From NCBI RefSeq assembly GCF_002737755.1, contig NZ_PEGH01000001.1, positions 79,731-143,730 of the forward strand: a stretch of DNA of 64,000 nt, read 5' to 3'. Made by a program: the position numbers and the translations under genes. Source of the stretch: Caulobacter sp. BP25. Its GTDB lineage: Bacteria > Pseudomonadota > Alphaproteobacteria > Caulobacterales > Caulobacteraceae. Below are positions 1-7,425 of the stretch, piece by piece. The notes under the pieces are model-generated. The model ran no database searches. It was given only the letters and a program-made list of their open reading frames with translations, and had not been told where the DNA came from. How positions within the stretch are numbered: position 1 is the stretch's first letter; each line of letters opens with the position of its first letter.

Positions 1-630
1 CCCAACCGCGGCGTTGACGCCGTCGTACTTCAGCCGGCTGACCTGCGAGTAGCGGGCGCCCAACTCAAGGGTCATTTTTGGGTTCAGGCGGTAGCCGACA
101 CCGGCATCGGCGTGCCAAAGCAGCCCCCAGTCCTTGCCGTCGAATCCGGTGGTCAGACCTCGGGCGCCGACGCCCGTAAGCCGGGTCTCAACACGCGCGG
201 CGCCCGCGCCGCCGCCGACGTAGGGCACGATCCGATCGGTGACCGGGATATCGAGATAGCCGGAGACGATGATGTTCAGGGATCGCGTGCGGCCGTCACC
301 GTTCAAGCCGCTGGAGGCCAGCTTGCCGCTGTTCACGTCGCTGCTGGCGTAGCCGATCGTTTGCTCCACGCGGAAGCGACCAAAGTCGTAGCCGCCGCCG
401 ATCTCACCGGTCAGGCCCGTCTTGTACTTGGCGTCGTTGGGAAAGGCGGCCGAGAGGTTGTCGACGTCGATATCCTGCTTGGGGGAAACCACGCCGCCGA
501 CCCGGCCCACGGCGTAAAGACCCGTTTCGGCCGGCGCTTGCCCCTGGGTCTGAGCCGCTGCGTTCTGGGCCGCGGACAATGAGATGACCGTAAGGGAAAC
601 CAGCATGAATCCGTGGGTCAGTCGTGTCAT
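1..630 (-). CDS. Outer-membrane beta-barrel protein, 3' end cut by window edge
   Basis: 210 codons are visible from ATG at 630. Residues 1-26 form a Sec signal peptide with likely cleavage after AAA. The rest alternates aromatic and glycine-rich strands in the style of the OmpW/OmpA-type or opacity-like porin fold (for example GEIGGGYDFGRFRVEQTIGY and a later GVGYRLNPKMTLELGARYSQ). Such small barrels sit in the outer membrane; a substrate cannot be read. A GAAGG about ten bases before the ATG is a plausible ribosome site. It is divergent from the two-component system at 797, which might control it. The C-terminus, where the closing strand and terminal aromatic residue would be, lies outside the window. 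Confidence 0.8.
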   Translation of the reverse strand, partial: MTRLTHGFMLVSLTVISLSAAQNAAAQTQGQAPAETGLYAVGRVGGVVSPKQDIDVDNLSAAFPNDAKYKTGLTGEIGGGYDFGRFRVEQTIGYASSDVNSGKLASSGLNGDGRTRSLNIIVSGYLDIPVTDRIVPYVGGGAGAARVETRLTGVGARGLTTGFDGKDWGLLWHADAGVGYRLNPKMTLELGARYSQVSRLKYDGVNAAVG

Positions 631-796
631 GTTGCAAAACCTTCGCTGCTCGACGACCTCCAAGCGGTCGACGTTGAGACGGAAGGTGCGGGAGGAAGAT
701 GGAGCCCCGAGGGGGGCTTGATGGAGGAGCGATTGAGACGCGCCTCCATGATCTCTCCATGAAATGCGTCCAAGACAGACGGTCGGAGGACCACCG

Positions 797-1486
797 ATGG
801 GTAATCGTATCCTGATCGTCGAGGATGAGCGCGAGATCGCCGACCTGCTGGCCGCCTACATGGAACGCGGCGGGTTCGAGGTGACGCGCGCGACCACGGT
901 GCAGGACGCAATACGCCAACATGCACAGACCTGTCCCGACCTGGTTCTACTCGATATCGGATTGCCAGGCGGAGACGGCGTGCAAGTGCTCACCACGATC
1001 CGGCGCCGCTTCGACACCCCCGTGATCATGGTCACCGCGCACGATGATGAAGTCACCAAGCTCTCGTCGCTTCGGGTCGGCGCCGACGACTATGTCGTTA
1101 AGCCCTTCAACCCATCCGAGGTCGTCGAGCGCGCGCGCGCCGTTCTTCGCCGCGCTCAGGGCGCGACGCACCGACGAGTCCTGAGCGTCGGCAAACTCGT
1201 GATCGAACTGGACGCGAAGATCGCCTTTTGCCTGGACGCGCTAGGACGCAAGGACCGGCTGCCGCTTACGCCGACGGAGTTTGAAATCCTGGCCCACATG
1301 GCGCGCCAGCCGCGGCGAGCCTTTTCCCGCGCCGAGTTGCTGGAAGCCGCCGCTCCCGATAGCGAAGCATACGATAGGGTCGTAGATAGCCATCTGTCGA
1401 AGCTTCGTCAGAAGCTGACCGGCGCAGGCTGCGGGGCGATGATCGAACCGGTCCGTGGCGTGGGATATCGACTATGGCCCCAGTAA
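797..1486 (+). CDS. OmpR/PhoB-family response regulator
   Basis: 229 residues. The receiver domain (1-120) has the acidic pocket VEDE near residue 8, phospho-acceptor Asp53 in LLDIGLPGGDG, and the conserved Lys in VVKPFNPSE near 102. The winged-helix DNA-binding domain (about 130-229) ends with the usual VRGVGYRLW. An in-frame ATG lies 33 bases upstream, but GGAGG at 785-789, seven bases before ATG 797, decides the start. The gene overlaps the following kinase by 13 bases, so the pair is translationally coupled. It probably binds DNA as a dimer on phosphorylation by that kinase. Targets are unknown; the neighbouring barrel protein and TonB receptor are candidates by position only. Confidence 0.92.
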   Translation: MGNRILIVEDEREIADLLAAYMERGGFEVTRATTVQDAIRQHAQTCPDLVLLDIGLPGGDGVQVLTTIRRRFDTPVIMVTAHDDEVTKLSSLRVGADDYVVKPFNPSEVVERARAVLRRAQGATHRRVLSVGKLVIELDAKIAFCLDALGRKDRLPLTPTEFEILAHMARQPRRAFSRAELLEAAAPDSEAYDRVVDSHLSKLRQKLTGAGCGAMIEPVRGVGYRLWPQ

Positions 1487-2664
1487 GAGACCGCATCGTC
1501 ACGCGCCTGCTGCTGCTGGCGGGCCTGACCGCGCTGATCACGGTGGGGGTAGGACTAGCGGCCTACTATGCTTCCACCTACTATCAGCTCTACGACGCCA
1601 GCCACCGCATGCCGCCCAAGGTACGCGCCGAGCTGCAAAGCTTGATCGACGCCAACCAGCGCGGCAGCGATCGTTATTTCGAACTCTATGATCGTTACGG
1701 CGGCGCGCCCGACCTCAGCAATCTTGGGTTTATCAGCATGATCGCTCTGGTCTCGACCGCGACCGGTGGCTGTGTGGCCGTCGTGCTGGCCCGCCGGATC
1801 AGCCGCCCCATCGCCGAAGTCGCCCAAGCGGCCGTACGGGTCTCGGCCGGCGAACGGATGGTGCGGGTCCGTCACCACGGAGCCTCGGGCGAGATCGCCG
1901 ATCTGGTCGACAGTTTCAACCGCATGACCGCGGAGATCGAATTCTACGAGCGCGAACGGACGATCATGACCGCTGGCATCGCCCACGAACTACGTACGCC
2001 GTTGACGATCCTCAAGGGACGGCTGCACGGGCTGGCCGACGGCGTTATCGCCCCCGTCACTGGTGAGGCTGATCGGCTGCTGCGGCAAGTCGAGCAACTG
2101 TCGCGGTTGGTCGAGGACCTCAAGACACTCGCTCATGCCGACGCCGGCGAGCTCGACTTAGACCTGCGTCCTGTGCGCGTCGATGAGGTGCTCCGGGCCG
2201 CAGTCGCGGACCTTAGGAGCGAAGCTGAGCGACGGGAGGTCCATTTCATCGAACTTTATGAATCCTCGACGGCGGTCTGCGACCCGATCCGTATGACCCA
2301 GGTGTTCACAAACCTGCTGACCAACGCCATCAAACACTCTCCCATCGGAGGCGCAGTGACGGTCGCAACCGCACTCCAGCAGGACCTCGTCCAGGTTCTT
2401 GTGATCGACGAGGGTGATGGTTTCGATCAAGCCGAGGTTGATAAGCTCTTCATGCCGTTCTGGCGCGGAGCTGCGGATCGGCAACACGGACGTCCTGGGA
2501 GCGGCCTTGGCTTGGCGCTGGCCGCGAAGCTCGCAGAGGCTCATGACGGGGCGATCATCGCTAGAAACCGGGACGATCGTCCGGGCGCAAGCTTCGGCGT
2601 CCTGCTACCGACCTCAAGGGCCAGTCGCCACGGGTGGGGGCGACGCGGTCCGCGAATACGGTAG
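1474..2664 (+). CDS. Sensor histidine kinase, HAMP type
   Basis: 396 residues, inner-membrane kinase partner of the preceding regulator. TM1 is at about 10-32, followed by a short periplasmic loop of some 50 residues, TM2 at about 86-108, a HAMP linker to about 160, then the dimerization/phospho-acceptor helix with His171 in AGIAHELRTPL. The HATPase domain shows the N box (NLLTNAIKHS), G1 box (DEGDGF) and G2 box (GRPGSGLGLALAAKLAEAHDG). The organisation resembles BaeS. The periplasmic sensor loop is too short for a recognised domain, so the stimulus cannot be guessed. The C-terminal tail after the ATPase domain is arginine-rich and unremarkable. Confidence 0.9.
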   Translation: MAPVRDRIVTRLLLLAGLTALITVGVGLAAYYASTYYQLYDASHRMPPKVRAELQSLIDANQRGSDRYFELYDRYGGAPDLSNLGFISMIALVSTATGGCVAVVLARRISRPIAEVAQAAVRVSAGERMVRVRHHGASGEIADLVDSFNRMTAEIEFYERERTIMTAGIAHELRTPLTILKGRLHGLADGVIAPVTGEADRLLRQVEQLSRLVEDLKTLAHADAGELDLDLRPVRVDEVLRAAVADLRSEAERREVHFIELYESSTAVCDPIRMTQVFTNLLTNAIKHSPIGGAVTVATALQQDLVQVLVIDEGDGFDQAEVDKLFMPFWRGAADRQHGRPGSGLGLALAAKLAEAHDGAIIARNRDDRPGASFGVLLPTSRASRHGWGRRGPRIR

Positions 2665-2769
2665 TGGAAGAACCTGGCTGCCAGCGGACGGTCGGAATCT
2701 TGGGCTAAGATCAGCGGGCGACGTTGGCGGCTGCGTGCCCCACGAGCTGCCGCGAGACGAAGATGACTA

Positions 2770-2797
2770 GGGCCGGCCGCCTGTTCGGCTCCGGCCC
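2770..2797. terminator. GC hairpin between convergent genes
   Basis: GGGCCGG (2770-2776) and CCGGCCC (2791-2797) form a 7-bp perfect stem between the kinase end and the TonB-receptor end. There is no T-run on either strand, so it is only a weak bidirectional terminator candidate. Confidence 0.35.
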
Positions 2798-2807
2798 CGC
2801 CACCACC

Positions 2808-5318
2808 TTAGAAGGCCACTCGAACCGACGCCGCAACTGTTCGCGGATCTATGACGCGCGCGGTCGTTATATTGTTGGCCGGAACGACGGTGTCATTGAC
2901 CTCGACGAGGCCGAGCGTATTGAACATGTTGTTGACGTTCAAGCTCAGCAACAGCCGATCTTTCGGCCGATACTGCACGAAGCCATTCACCACGGTATAG
3001 CCTGGCATTTTCAAACCGCTATTGTCGCCCGCGAAGCTGTCCGTCGTGCCCTGGATATTGGCGCCGACGGTGAAGCGTTCGGTCTGGATCTGTGGCGTCA
3101 CCTGGAAGATCAGGTCCGCTTGGTGCTTTGGCGAATTGCCGACGGTGGCGGGGTTCAACGCGTCCCGAGTGATCTCGGCCTTGGTGTAGGTCGCACCGCC
3201 AGTCACTGAGAAGATGCCACGGCGGTAGGCGGCTTCCAACTCCAGGCCATAGGCCCGGTAGGACCTGTCCAGGTTGATGTTGTGTTCGCTGGTTTTGGCC
3301 CAGAAGCCGGTCGTATAGATCTCGATGTTTTCGCTGCGGTACTTAAAGCCGCCTTCGGCTTGCTGGACAGGATCATAGGCGGCGTCCTTGACAAGCAGGC
3401 GGCCGCTGGTCGGCGAAACATAGTTCGCGAACAGGATCCGATCCGCGTTCGCACGCCCCCCTTTTGAATAGCGGGCGAACATCGAATAGTTCTGCGACAT
3501 ACGATAGTTGGCGCTGAGCGAGTAGGACAGATAGTTGTAGCTGTAGTCGACAACGGCCGGTTGGCTGTAGGGGATGATGCTGACCTTGGTTTCGGGAAGC
3601 GAAATTGTCCCGTTGCCATTAACATCAAAGCTGCTGAACCTGGTGCGGCCTGGCAAGGTCGTACCCGCGAGGGAGCCCTTGGCCGTGCCGGAGTCACGGC
3701 GCACGCTGGCGCCCAGTGAGACCTTGCCAACGGTGTAATTCAGCGAGCCATACGGCGCGTTGACCCTGTAGTTCAGGTCGTAGCGGTCGTTGCGCGTACC
3801 GCCTATGAAGACGCCTGAATAGCCAAGAACGCCGTTCTCGGTGAGCGAGACCGGTCCGGCCGAAATGTTGATCAGGCTAGCTTCGCCGCCCCCCTTCACA
3901 TCCGTGACCATGGTGAGATAGCGCCACGTCGTGTCGATGTCCTGAGACGAGTTGTAGAGGCCGGCGGTGAAGGTCAGGTCGCCAGCGCCCAGCTTCCACT
4001 CCTTGCTGGCGCGCAAATCGTTCGTGACGTTATTGAGACTGTTGAGGTCCGTGTCCTGCAGGGTCATCACCGCCAGGAGCCCATTGCCGTTCAACGACGC
4101 GGGGTTGGCGATGGTCTGGCCGGCGTTGGGACCGCTGGCGTAGCTGATGCTGGTGGCCTGCATCATGCCCATGATGGACGACGCCGAATTGATCAAGGCT
4201 GGCAGGCCCGGGATCGTGTTTGGCGTGTAGTAAGGCTGCACCACGTGACCGGACTGATCGGCGTATCGGAACGCCTCGTTGATCGTCCAGCCGTCGACCT
4301 CGAACTTGCCTGAAACGCCGAAAGACTTGGCCTTGGCATGCACGCCGTCATTGAACGAGTTGCGAACCGGCTGGTTGTTGCCGTCCAACTTCAGGAAGCT
4401 GCCGAAATAGCGCGACTGGACTGCGTCGGTCTTGATGTCGAAAGCCGGCAGGCTTTCGTAGCTCGGATCGCTGTTGGAGCCCGTAACCTTGACCGGCATG
4501 TAGTGGCTGGGCGTGCCCTTGTCATCCAACAGCTTGCCGTAGAAGCGGATGTAGCCGCCGGCGAAATCCTTGGTGACGTTGAATTTTATCTGGCCGCCCT
4601 TGAAGCCGTCGATACCCGTTTGGCGCGGGCCTTCCCCCTGGCGATAGAAGCCGCCGACGTGGAAGCGCAACCCTTCGCCGATGGGCGAGCCATAGTCGAA
4701 ATCGATCCGCTTCATGTTGAAGTCGACACCTGTCGACGCCTGGATTGCGCCACCTGCGGTCTCGCCGGTTTTGTCAATCAGGTTGACAATGCCGCCCGGC
4801 GAGTTCGAGGCGAAAGTGGAGGCTGAACCACCGCGGATCACCTGCAGGCCCTGCAGATTGAGGTCAGCCCGCAGGAACTGCTCGGCCGTGCCGTAGGCGA
4901 TGTCGCCGAATTCTAGCGTCGGCAAGCCGTTTTCCTGGATTTGCAGGAACTTGGAACCACCGAGCGCGATGGGCAAGCCGCGCACCGAAATATTGGCCGA
5001 GGAGTCGCCGCCCGCGCTCTCGGAGCGCATGCCCGGAATGGCGCGGAAAATCTCCGCGACCGAGCGGGCACCCAGCTTCTCGATGTCTGTCTCGGAGAAG
5101 ACGCTAGTCGACGTGGCGCTATCGAGGCGACCGCGCGCGCGGGCGACGCCGGTCGTCATCAACGCGGCGGCCGGCTTATTCGCCGCGTCGCCATCCCTTT
5201 CAGCGCTAGCGCCTTGGGCGCCGATCTCGACAGCCACGACTGTCTCGGCCGCCTGCCCTCCTGTAGGCATAGTAAGCAGAAGCGGCGCGATCGCCGCAGT
5301 AAAATATAGGTTTCTCAT
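2808..5318 (-). CDS. TonB-dependent outer-membrane receptor
   Basis: 836 residues from ATG 5318, chosen because GGGAGG lies four bases upstream and the N-terminus is then a signal peptide ending near GGQA; the open frame extends further to 5531 but without these signals. The plug domain (about 60-190) shows VAEIFRAIPGMRSES, VRGLPI and LQVIRGGSAST typical of TonB receptors, followed by a 22-strand barrel ending in the canonical VRVAF with terminal Phe. It imports a siderophore, vitamin or carbohydrate across the outer membrane using TonB energy. A regulatory N-terminal STN domain is absent. No transporter or sigma/anti-sigma pair is adjacent, so the substrate is open. Confidence 0.93.
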   Translation of the reverse strand: MRNLYFTAAIAPLLLTMPTGGQAAETVVAVEIGAQGASAERDGDAANKPAAALMTTGVARARGRLDSATSTSVFSETDIEKLGARSVAEIFRAIPGMRSESAGGDSSANISVRGLPIALGGSKFLQIQENGLPTLEFGDIAYGTAEQFLRADLNLQGLQVIRGGSASTFASNSPGGIVNLIDKTGETAGGAIQASTGVDFNMKRIDFDYGSPIGEGLRFHVGGFYRQGEGPRQTGIDGFKGGQIKFNVTKDFAGGYIRFYGKLLDDKGTPSHYMPVKVTGSNSDPSYESLPAFDIKTDAVQSRYFGSFLKLDGNNQPVRNSFNDGVHAKAKSFGVSGKFEVDGWTINEAFRYADQSGHVVQPYYTPNTIPGLPALINSASSIMGMMQATSISYASGPNAGQTIANPASLNGNGLLAVMTLQDTDLNSLNNVTNDLRASKEWKLGAGDLTFTAGLYNSSQDIDTTWRYLTMVTDVKGGGEASLINISAGPVSLTENGVLGYSGVFIGGTRNDRYDLNYRVNAPYGSLNYTVGKVSLGASVRRDSGTAKGSLAGTTLPGRTRFSSFDVNGNGTISLPETKVSIIPYSQPAVVDYSYNYLSYSLSANYRMSQNYSMFARYSKGGRANADRILFANYVSPTSGRLLVKDAAYDPVQQAEGGFKYRSENIEIYTTGFWAKTSEHNINLDRSYRAYGLELEAAYRRGIFSVTGGATYTKAEITRDALNPATVGNSPKHQADLIFQVTPQIQTERFTVGANIQGTTDSFAGDNSGLKMPGYTVVNGFVQYRPKDRLLLSLNVNNMFNTLGLVEVNDTVVPANNITTARVIDPRTVAASVRVAF

Positions 5319-5692
5319 GTTGCCTCCCCATTCGTTCCCATTACTCGCGACCTTCAAAAATTCAGTCGTGATGGTGGAGGGGATGTTACCGCATTGCGGA
5401 TTCATTCCGGTTGCGACATATCGCCATGCGACATTCGATCCATAAATTTGAGAAGCATTTACTTGAATCTCAAGTCCATAGCGCTGGGATATTGAAGTTA
5501 ATCTATCCGGCAATCCGTTGGTGGTACACATCCAGCGCGCTGGTGTTGTAGACCTACATGCGCAAGGCGATGTTGAACGTCTTGCCGCGCGATAGAGCGT
5601 AGAGGTGGAAAATCGCTAGTCCATCCTACCACTTTCGAGCGCCCGAGACTCCGCTGCGCATGGCCGACATCAGGCGGCGCGGGCCCTGAACA
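5319..5692. other. Intergenic region upstream of the TonB receptor
   Basis: 374 bases without a convincing gene. It holds the receptor leader, two close copies of TGCGACAT near 5408-5435, and the palindrome listed separately at 5461-5475. The part from about 5530 onwards borders the IstB remnant and may be mobile-element debris. No riboswitch or iron-box consensus was recognised. Confidence 0.5.
5461..5475. promoter_or_regulatory. Perfect palindrome, candidate operator of the TonB receptor
   Basis: ACTTGA-ATC-TCAAGT is a perfect 6-bp inverted repeat with a 3-base centre, about 145 bases upstream of the receptor start, in a locally AT-rich patch. It has the size of a dimeric regulator site. 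The regulator is unknown. Confidence 0.35.
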
Positions 5693-6121
5693 TTGAATCG
5701 TTGGCGCCTTCGGCCGCTTTCGACCGAGGCAGTGAACCCCGCAGCTGGCCGGCTGCGAAACCTGAACATCTGCGCCGGCCAAGGGCCAGTCGTCCCTGGC
5801 GTGAGCAGCGCAGTCCTCGGCTATCTGTCTGGGCGCAACCTCGATCGCGCCGTCATCGGCGAACTACTTAGCCCGGCATGGATCCAGAACCATCTGAACG
5901 TCGTGATCTCGGGCTCCACGGGCACAGGCAAAACATGGCTCAGCTGCACTCTCGGGATGCAGGCCGTCCAGAACGGCTTTTCTGTGAATTACCATCGACT
6001 AGGCCCGCTTCTGGAAGAGTTGCAGATTGCCCATGACGACGGCTCGATCGTCCGGATGCGCAATGCTCTGTCCAAGGCGCCGCTGCTCATCTTGGATGAT
6101 TTTGGCGCTACGATGCGGTGA
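5693..6121 (+). pseudogene. IstB-like IS21 helper ATPase, truncated at both ends
   Basis: The translation from about 5780 matches the middle of IS21-family IstB: LSGRNLDRAVIGEL and WIQNHLNVVISGSTGTGKTW (Walker A GSTGTGKT), YHRLGPLLEEL, and Walker B LLILDDFG. IstB proteins are about 250 residues; here the first 90 or so and everything after Walker B are missing, the frame ending TMR then stop. No IstA transposase is present. IstB normally assists IstA as an AAA+ ATPase in target selection. This is therefore an inactive remnant marking an old insertion beside the mobilization module. Confidence 0.8.
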
Positions 6122-6354
6122 GTCTTTGCGGCAAGCCGCTGTCCGTCAGCAAACCTAAAACAACCGGCTGGGCGGTGCTGCCGCCCAGCCACTCATGTTG
6201 CCGCCGAGCATCTAGCCCTGAGGCCTCTGCAGCTACTTTGACGCCCAACAGAGCTATCTCCTGCGCCGAGACGACTCATTTTCAATGGCCGATTGGAGTC
6301 ATGTTCATGGCGGCCTGCAGCCAAGCCAAGATGTGAAGCGACCAAGATGGAAGC

Positions 6355-6537
6355 TTAACGCTTCCAGGGCGGCGTCCTGGTCAACAAACGTTTGAGCTTT
6401 GGACCTGGCTCCGGCGGGCTATCTAGCGCTTGCGCGAAAGCGTCAAAGTGCTCCGAGGCAAGTCGAAACACCCGTTGGTCGAGGAAGGCATCGGCCGCCC
6501 CCATCCAGGCCTCGTCTTCGTCATGCTTTGTAACCAT
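6355..6537 (-). pseudogene. C-terminal fragment of a TacA-like (DUF1778) antitoxin
   Basis: 60 residues from ATG 6537. The segment FLDQRVFRLASEHFDAFAQA followed by LDSPPEPGPKLKRLL and TPPW is the hallmark C-terminal, toxin-neutralizing half of DUF1778 antitoxins, which pair with GNAT acetyltransferase toxins that modify aminoacyl-tRNA. The N-terminal ribbon-helix-helix DNA-binding part (about 35-40 residues) is absent, and no GNAT toxin follows on this strand. The frame stays open upstream to 6678 but that stretch overlaps the neighbouring membrane-protein gene. A GTGAGG about ten bases before the ATG could still allow translation of the short form. Most likely a relic of a toxin-antitoxin pair. 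Confidence 0.6.
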
Positions 6538-6587
6538 GGGTCGAAACCTCACCCCTGTTGAAAAGCCTAAGGCGGCAGTTGCCCGGC

Positions 6588-6791
6588 CTACGCACGGCTC
6601 ACGAAAACAAGAACCGCCAACGCGATTGTCGTCATCGCGACAGCGCCGAAGCAGAGGCGCCAGATGGGGCCCTTCCACGCAATCATCCGATCCGTTGAAG
6701 CCTCCAGAGCGGCGATCATCCGGTCGCCCGGGAGTTCCGAGCGGGTGGCCATGTTAGGATTGGATCGCGAGTCCATCATGTCATGCTCCAT
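6588..6791 (-). CDS. Small single-pass membrane protein, coupled to the gene at 6794
   Basis: 67 residues from ATG 6791, which lies two bases after the TGA of the upstream gene, so translation is probably coupled. The N-terminal 40 residues are polar, with two similar segments (DRMIAALEAS and DRMIAWKGPI), and residues about 47-66 (CFGAVAMTTIALAVLVFVS) form one transmembrane helix with a short basic end. No family is recognised. Position in the relaxase module suggests a transfer-linked or immunity role, but that is inference from neighbours only. Confidence 0.6.
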   Translation of the reverse strand: MEHDMMDSRSNPNMATRSELPGDRMIAALEASTDRMIAWKGPIWRLCFGAVAMTTIALAVLVFVSRA

Positions 6792-6793
6792 GC

Positions 6794-7354
6794 TCACATC
6801 ACCATGCCAGGCCGACCGCCGCGCGCGCTGTGATCGGCATATCCAGGATAGAGCGCCTCCGGCCACTTGCCAGCGCTAAGGCGCTCGGCCTTCCGCGGCC
6901 CTGGCAAGCCGATGTGCTCGGGGTCGATCCGCAGGATATTCAGCTTGCGCAGGCCCGGATCGACCGGATCGGCGGGGATGAACCTGTTGCCGTAGTAGAT
7001 CCAGAGCCGCAGCCGGTCGTCGGGCACCCGCGCCAGCTTCACGATCGACTCCTCCCTCCAGCAGCTGTCGATCTCGAAGACGATGGTCTTCCGCGCCTCA
7101 GGCGCGAACCAGACCACGTCGAACCGACCCTGGTAGATCATGGCGCGGTGCCCCGTGCACACCTCGATCCTGGCCTCGTAGCCAAGGTCACGCCCCAGCT
7201 GGGTCACCCGCCTCTGCACCAGGTCGTGGCGTTGCTGCTTGGACAGGTCAGCCGGCATCGGCTGGGTGATGGTCTTCTGGATCGTTTCGATCAGATCGAC
7301 CGGCAGACGCCAGTCGGCGTCGGGTGCAGGCCAGAGGGTTGGAGGAACTTTCAT
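6794..7354 (-). CDS. Hypothetical protein, possible PD-(D/E)XK nuclease fold
   Basis: 186 residues. The centre reads RFDVVWFAPEA followed by KTIVFEIDSCWREESIVKL: an Asp, about 14 residues later an E-x-D, then a Lys after a spaced Ser, arranged as in PD-(D/E)XK nuclease-like domains in which strand residues bind the metal. The N-terminal third is helical and basic (QQRHDLVQRRVTQLGRDLG). The C-terminal part lists hydrophobic and basic turns with no motif. It lies 71 bases downstream of the traA stop and two bases before the small membrane protein, so the three look like one leftward operon. The fold call is inference; I do not recognise a named family. Confidence 0.6.
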   Translation of the reverse strand: MKVPPTLWPAPDADWRLPVDLIETIQKTITQPMPADLSKQQRHDLVQRRVTQLGRDLGYEARIEVCTGHRAMIYQGRFDVVWFAPEARKTIVFEIDSCWREESIVKLARVPDDRLRLWIYYGNRFIPADPVDPGLRKLNILRIDPEHIGLPGPRKAERLSAGKWPEALYPGYADHSARGGRPGMVM

Positions 7355-7425
7355 CCGAGGGTCCTTTGAAAAGCGCGATTGCGCTCTCCCCCTCCCTCAC
7401 CTTCTCCCTTTCCAAGAGACGCTCG

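Noticed and set aside
5319..5460. Cobalamin riboswitch before the TonB receptor
   Set aside because: No B12-box or conserved core was found in the leader.
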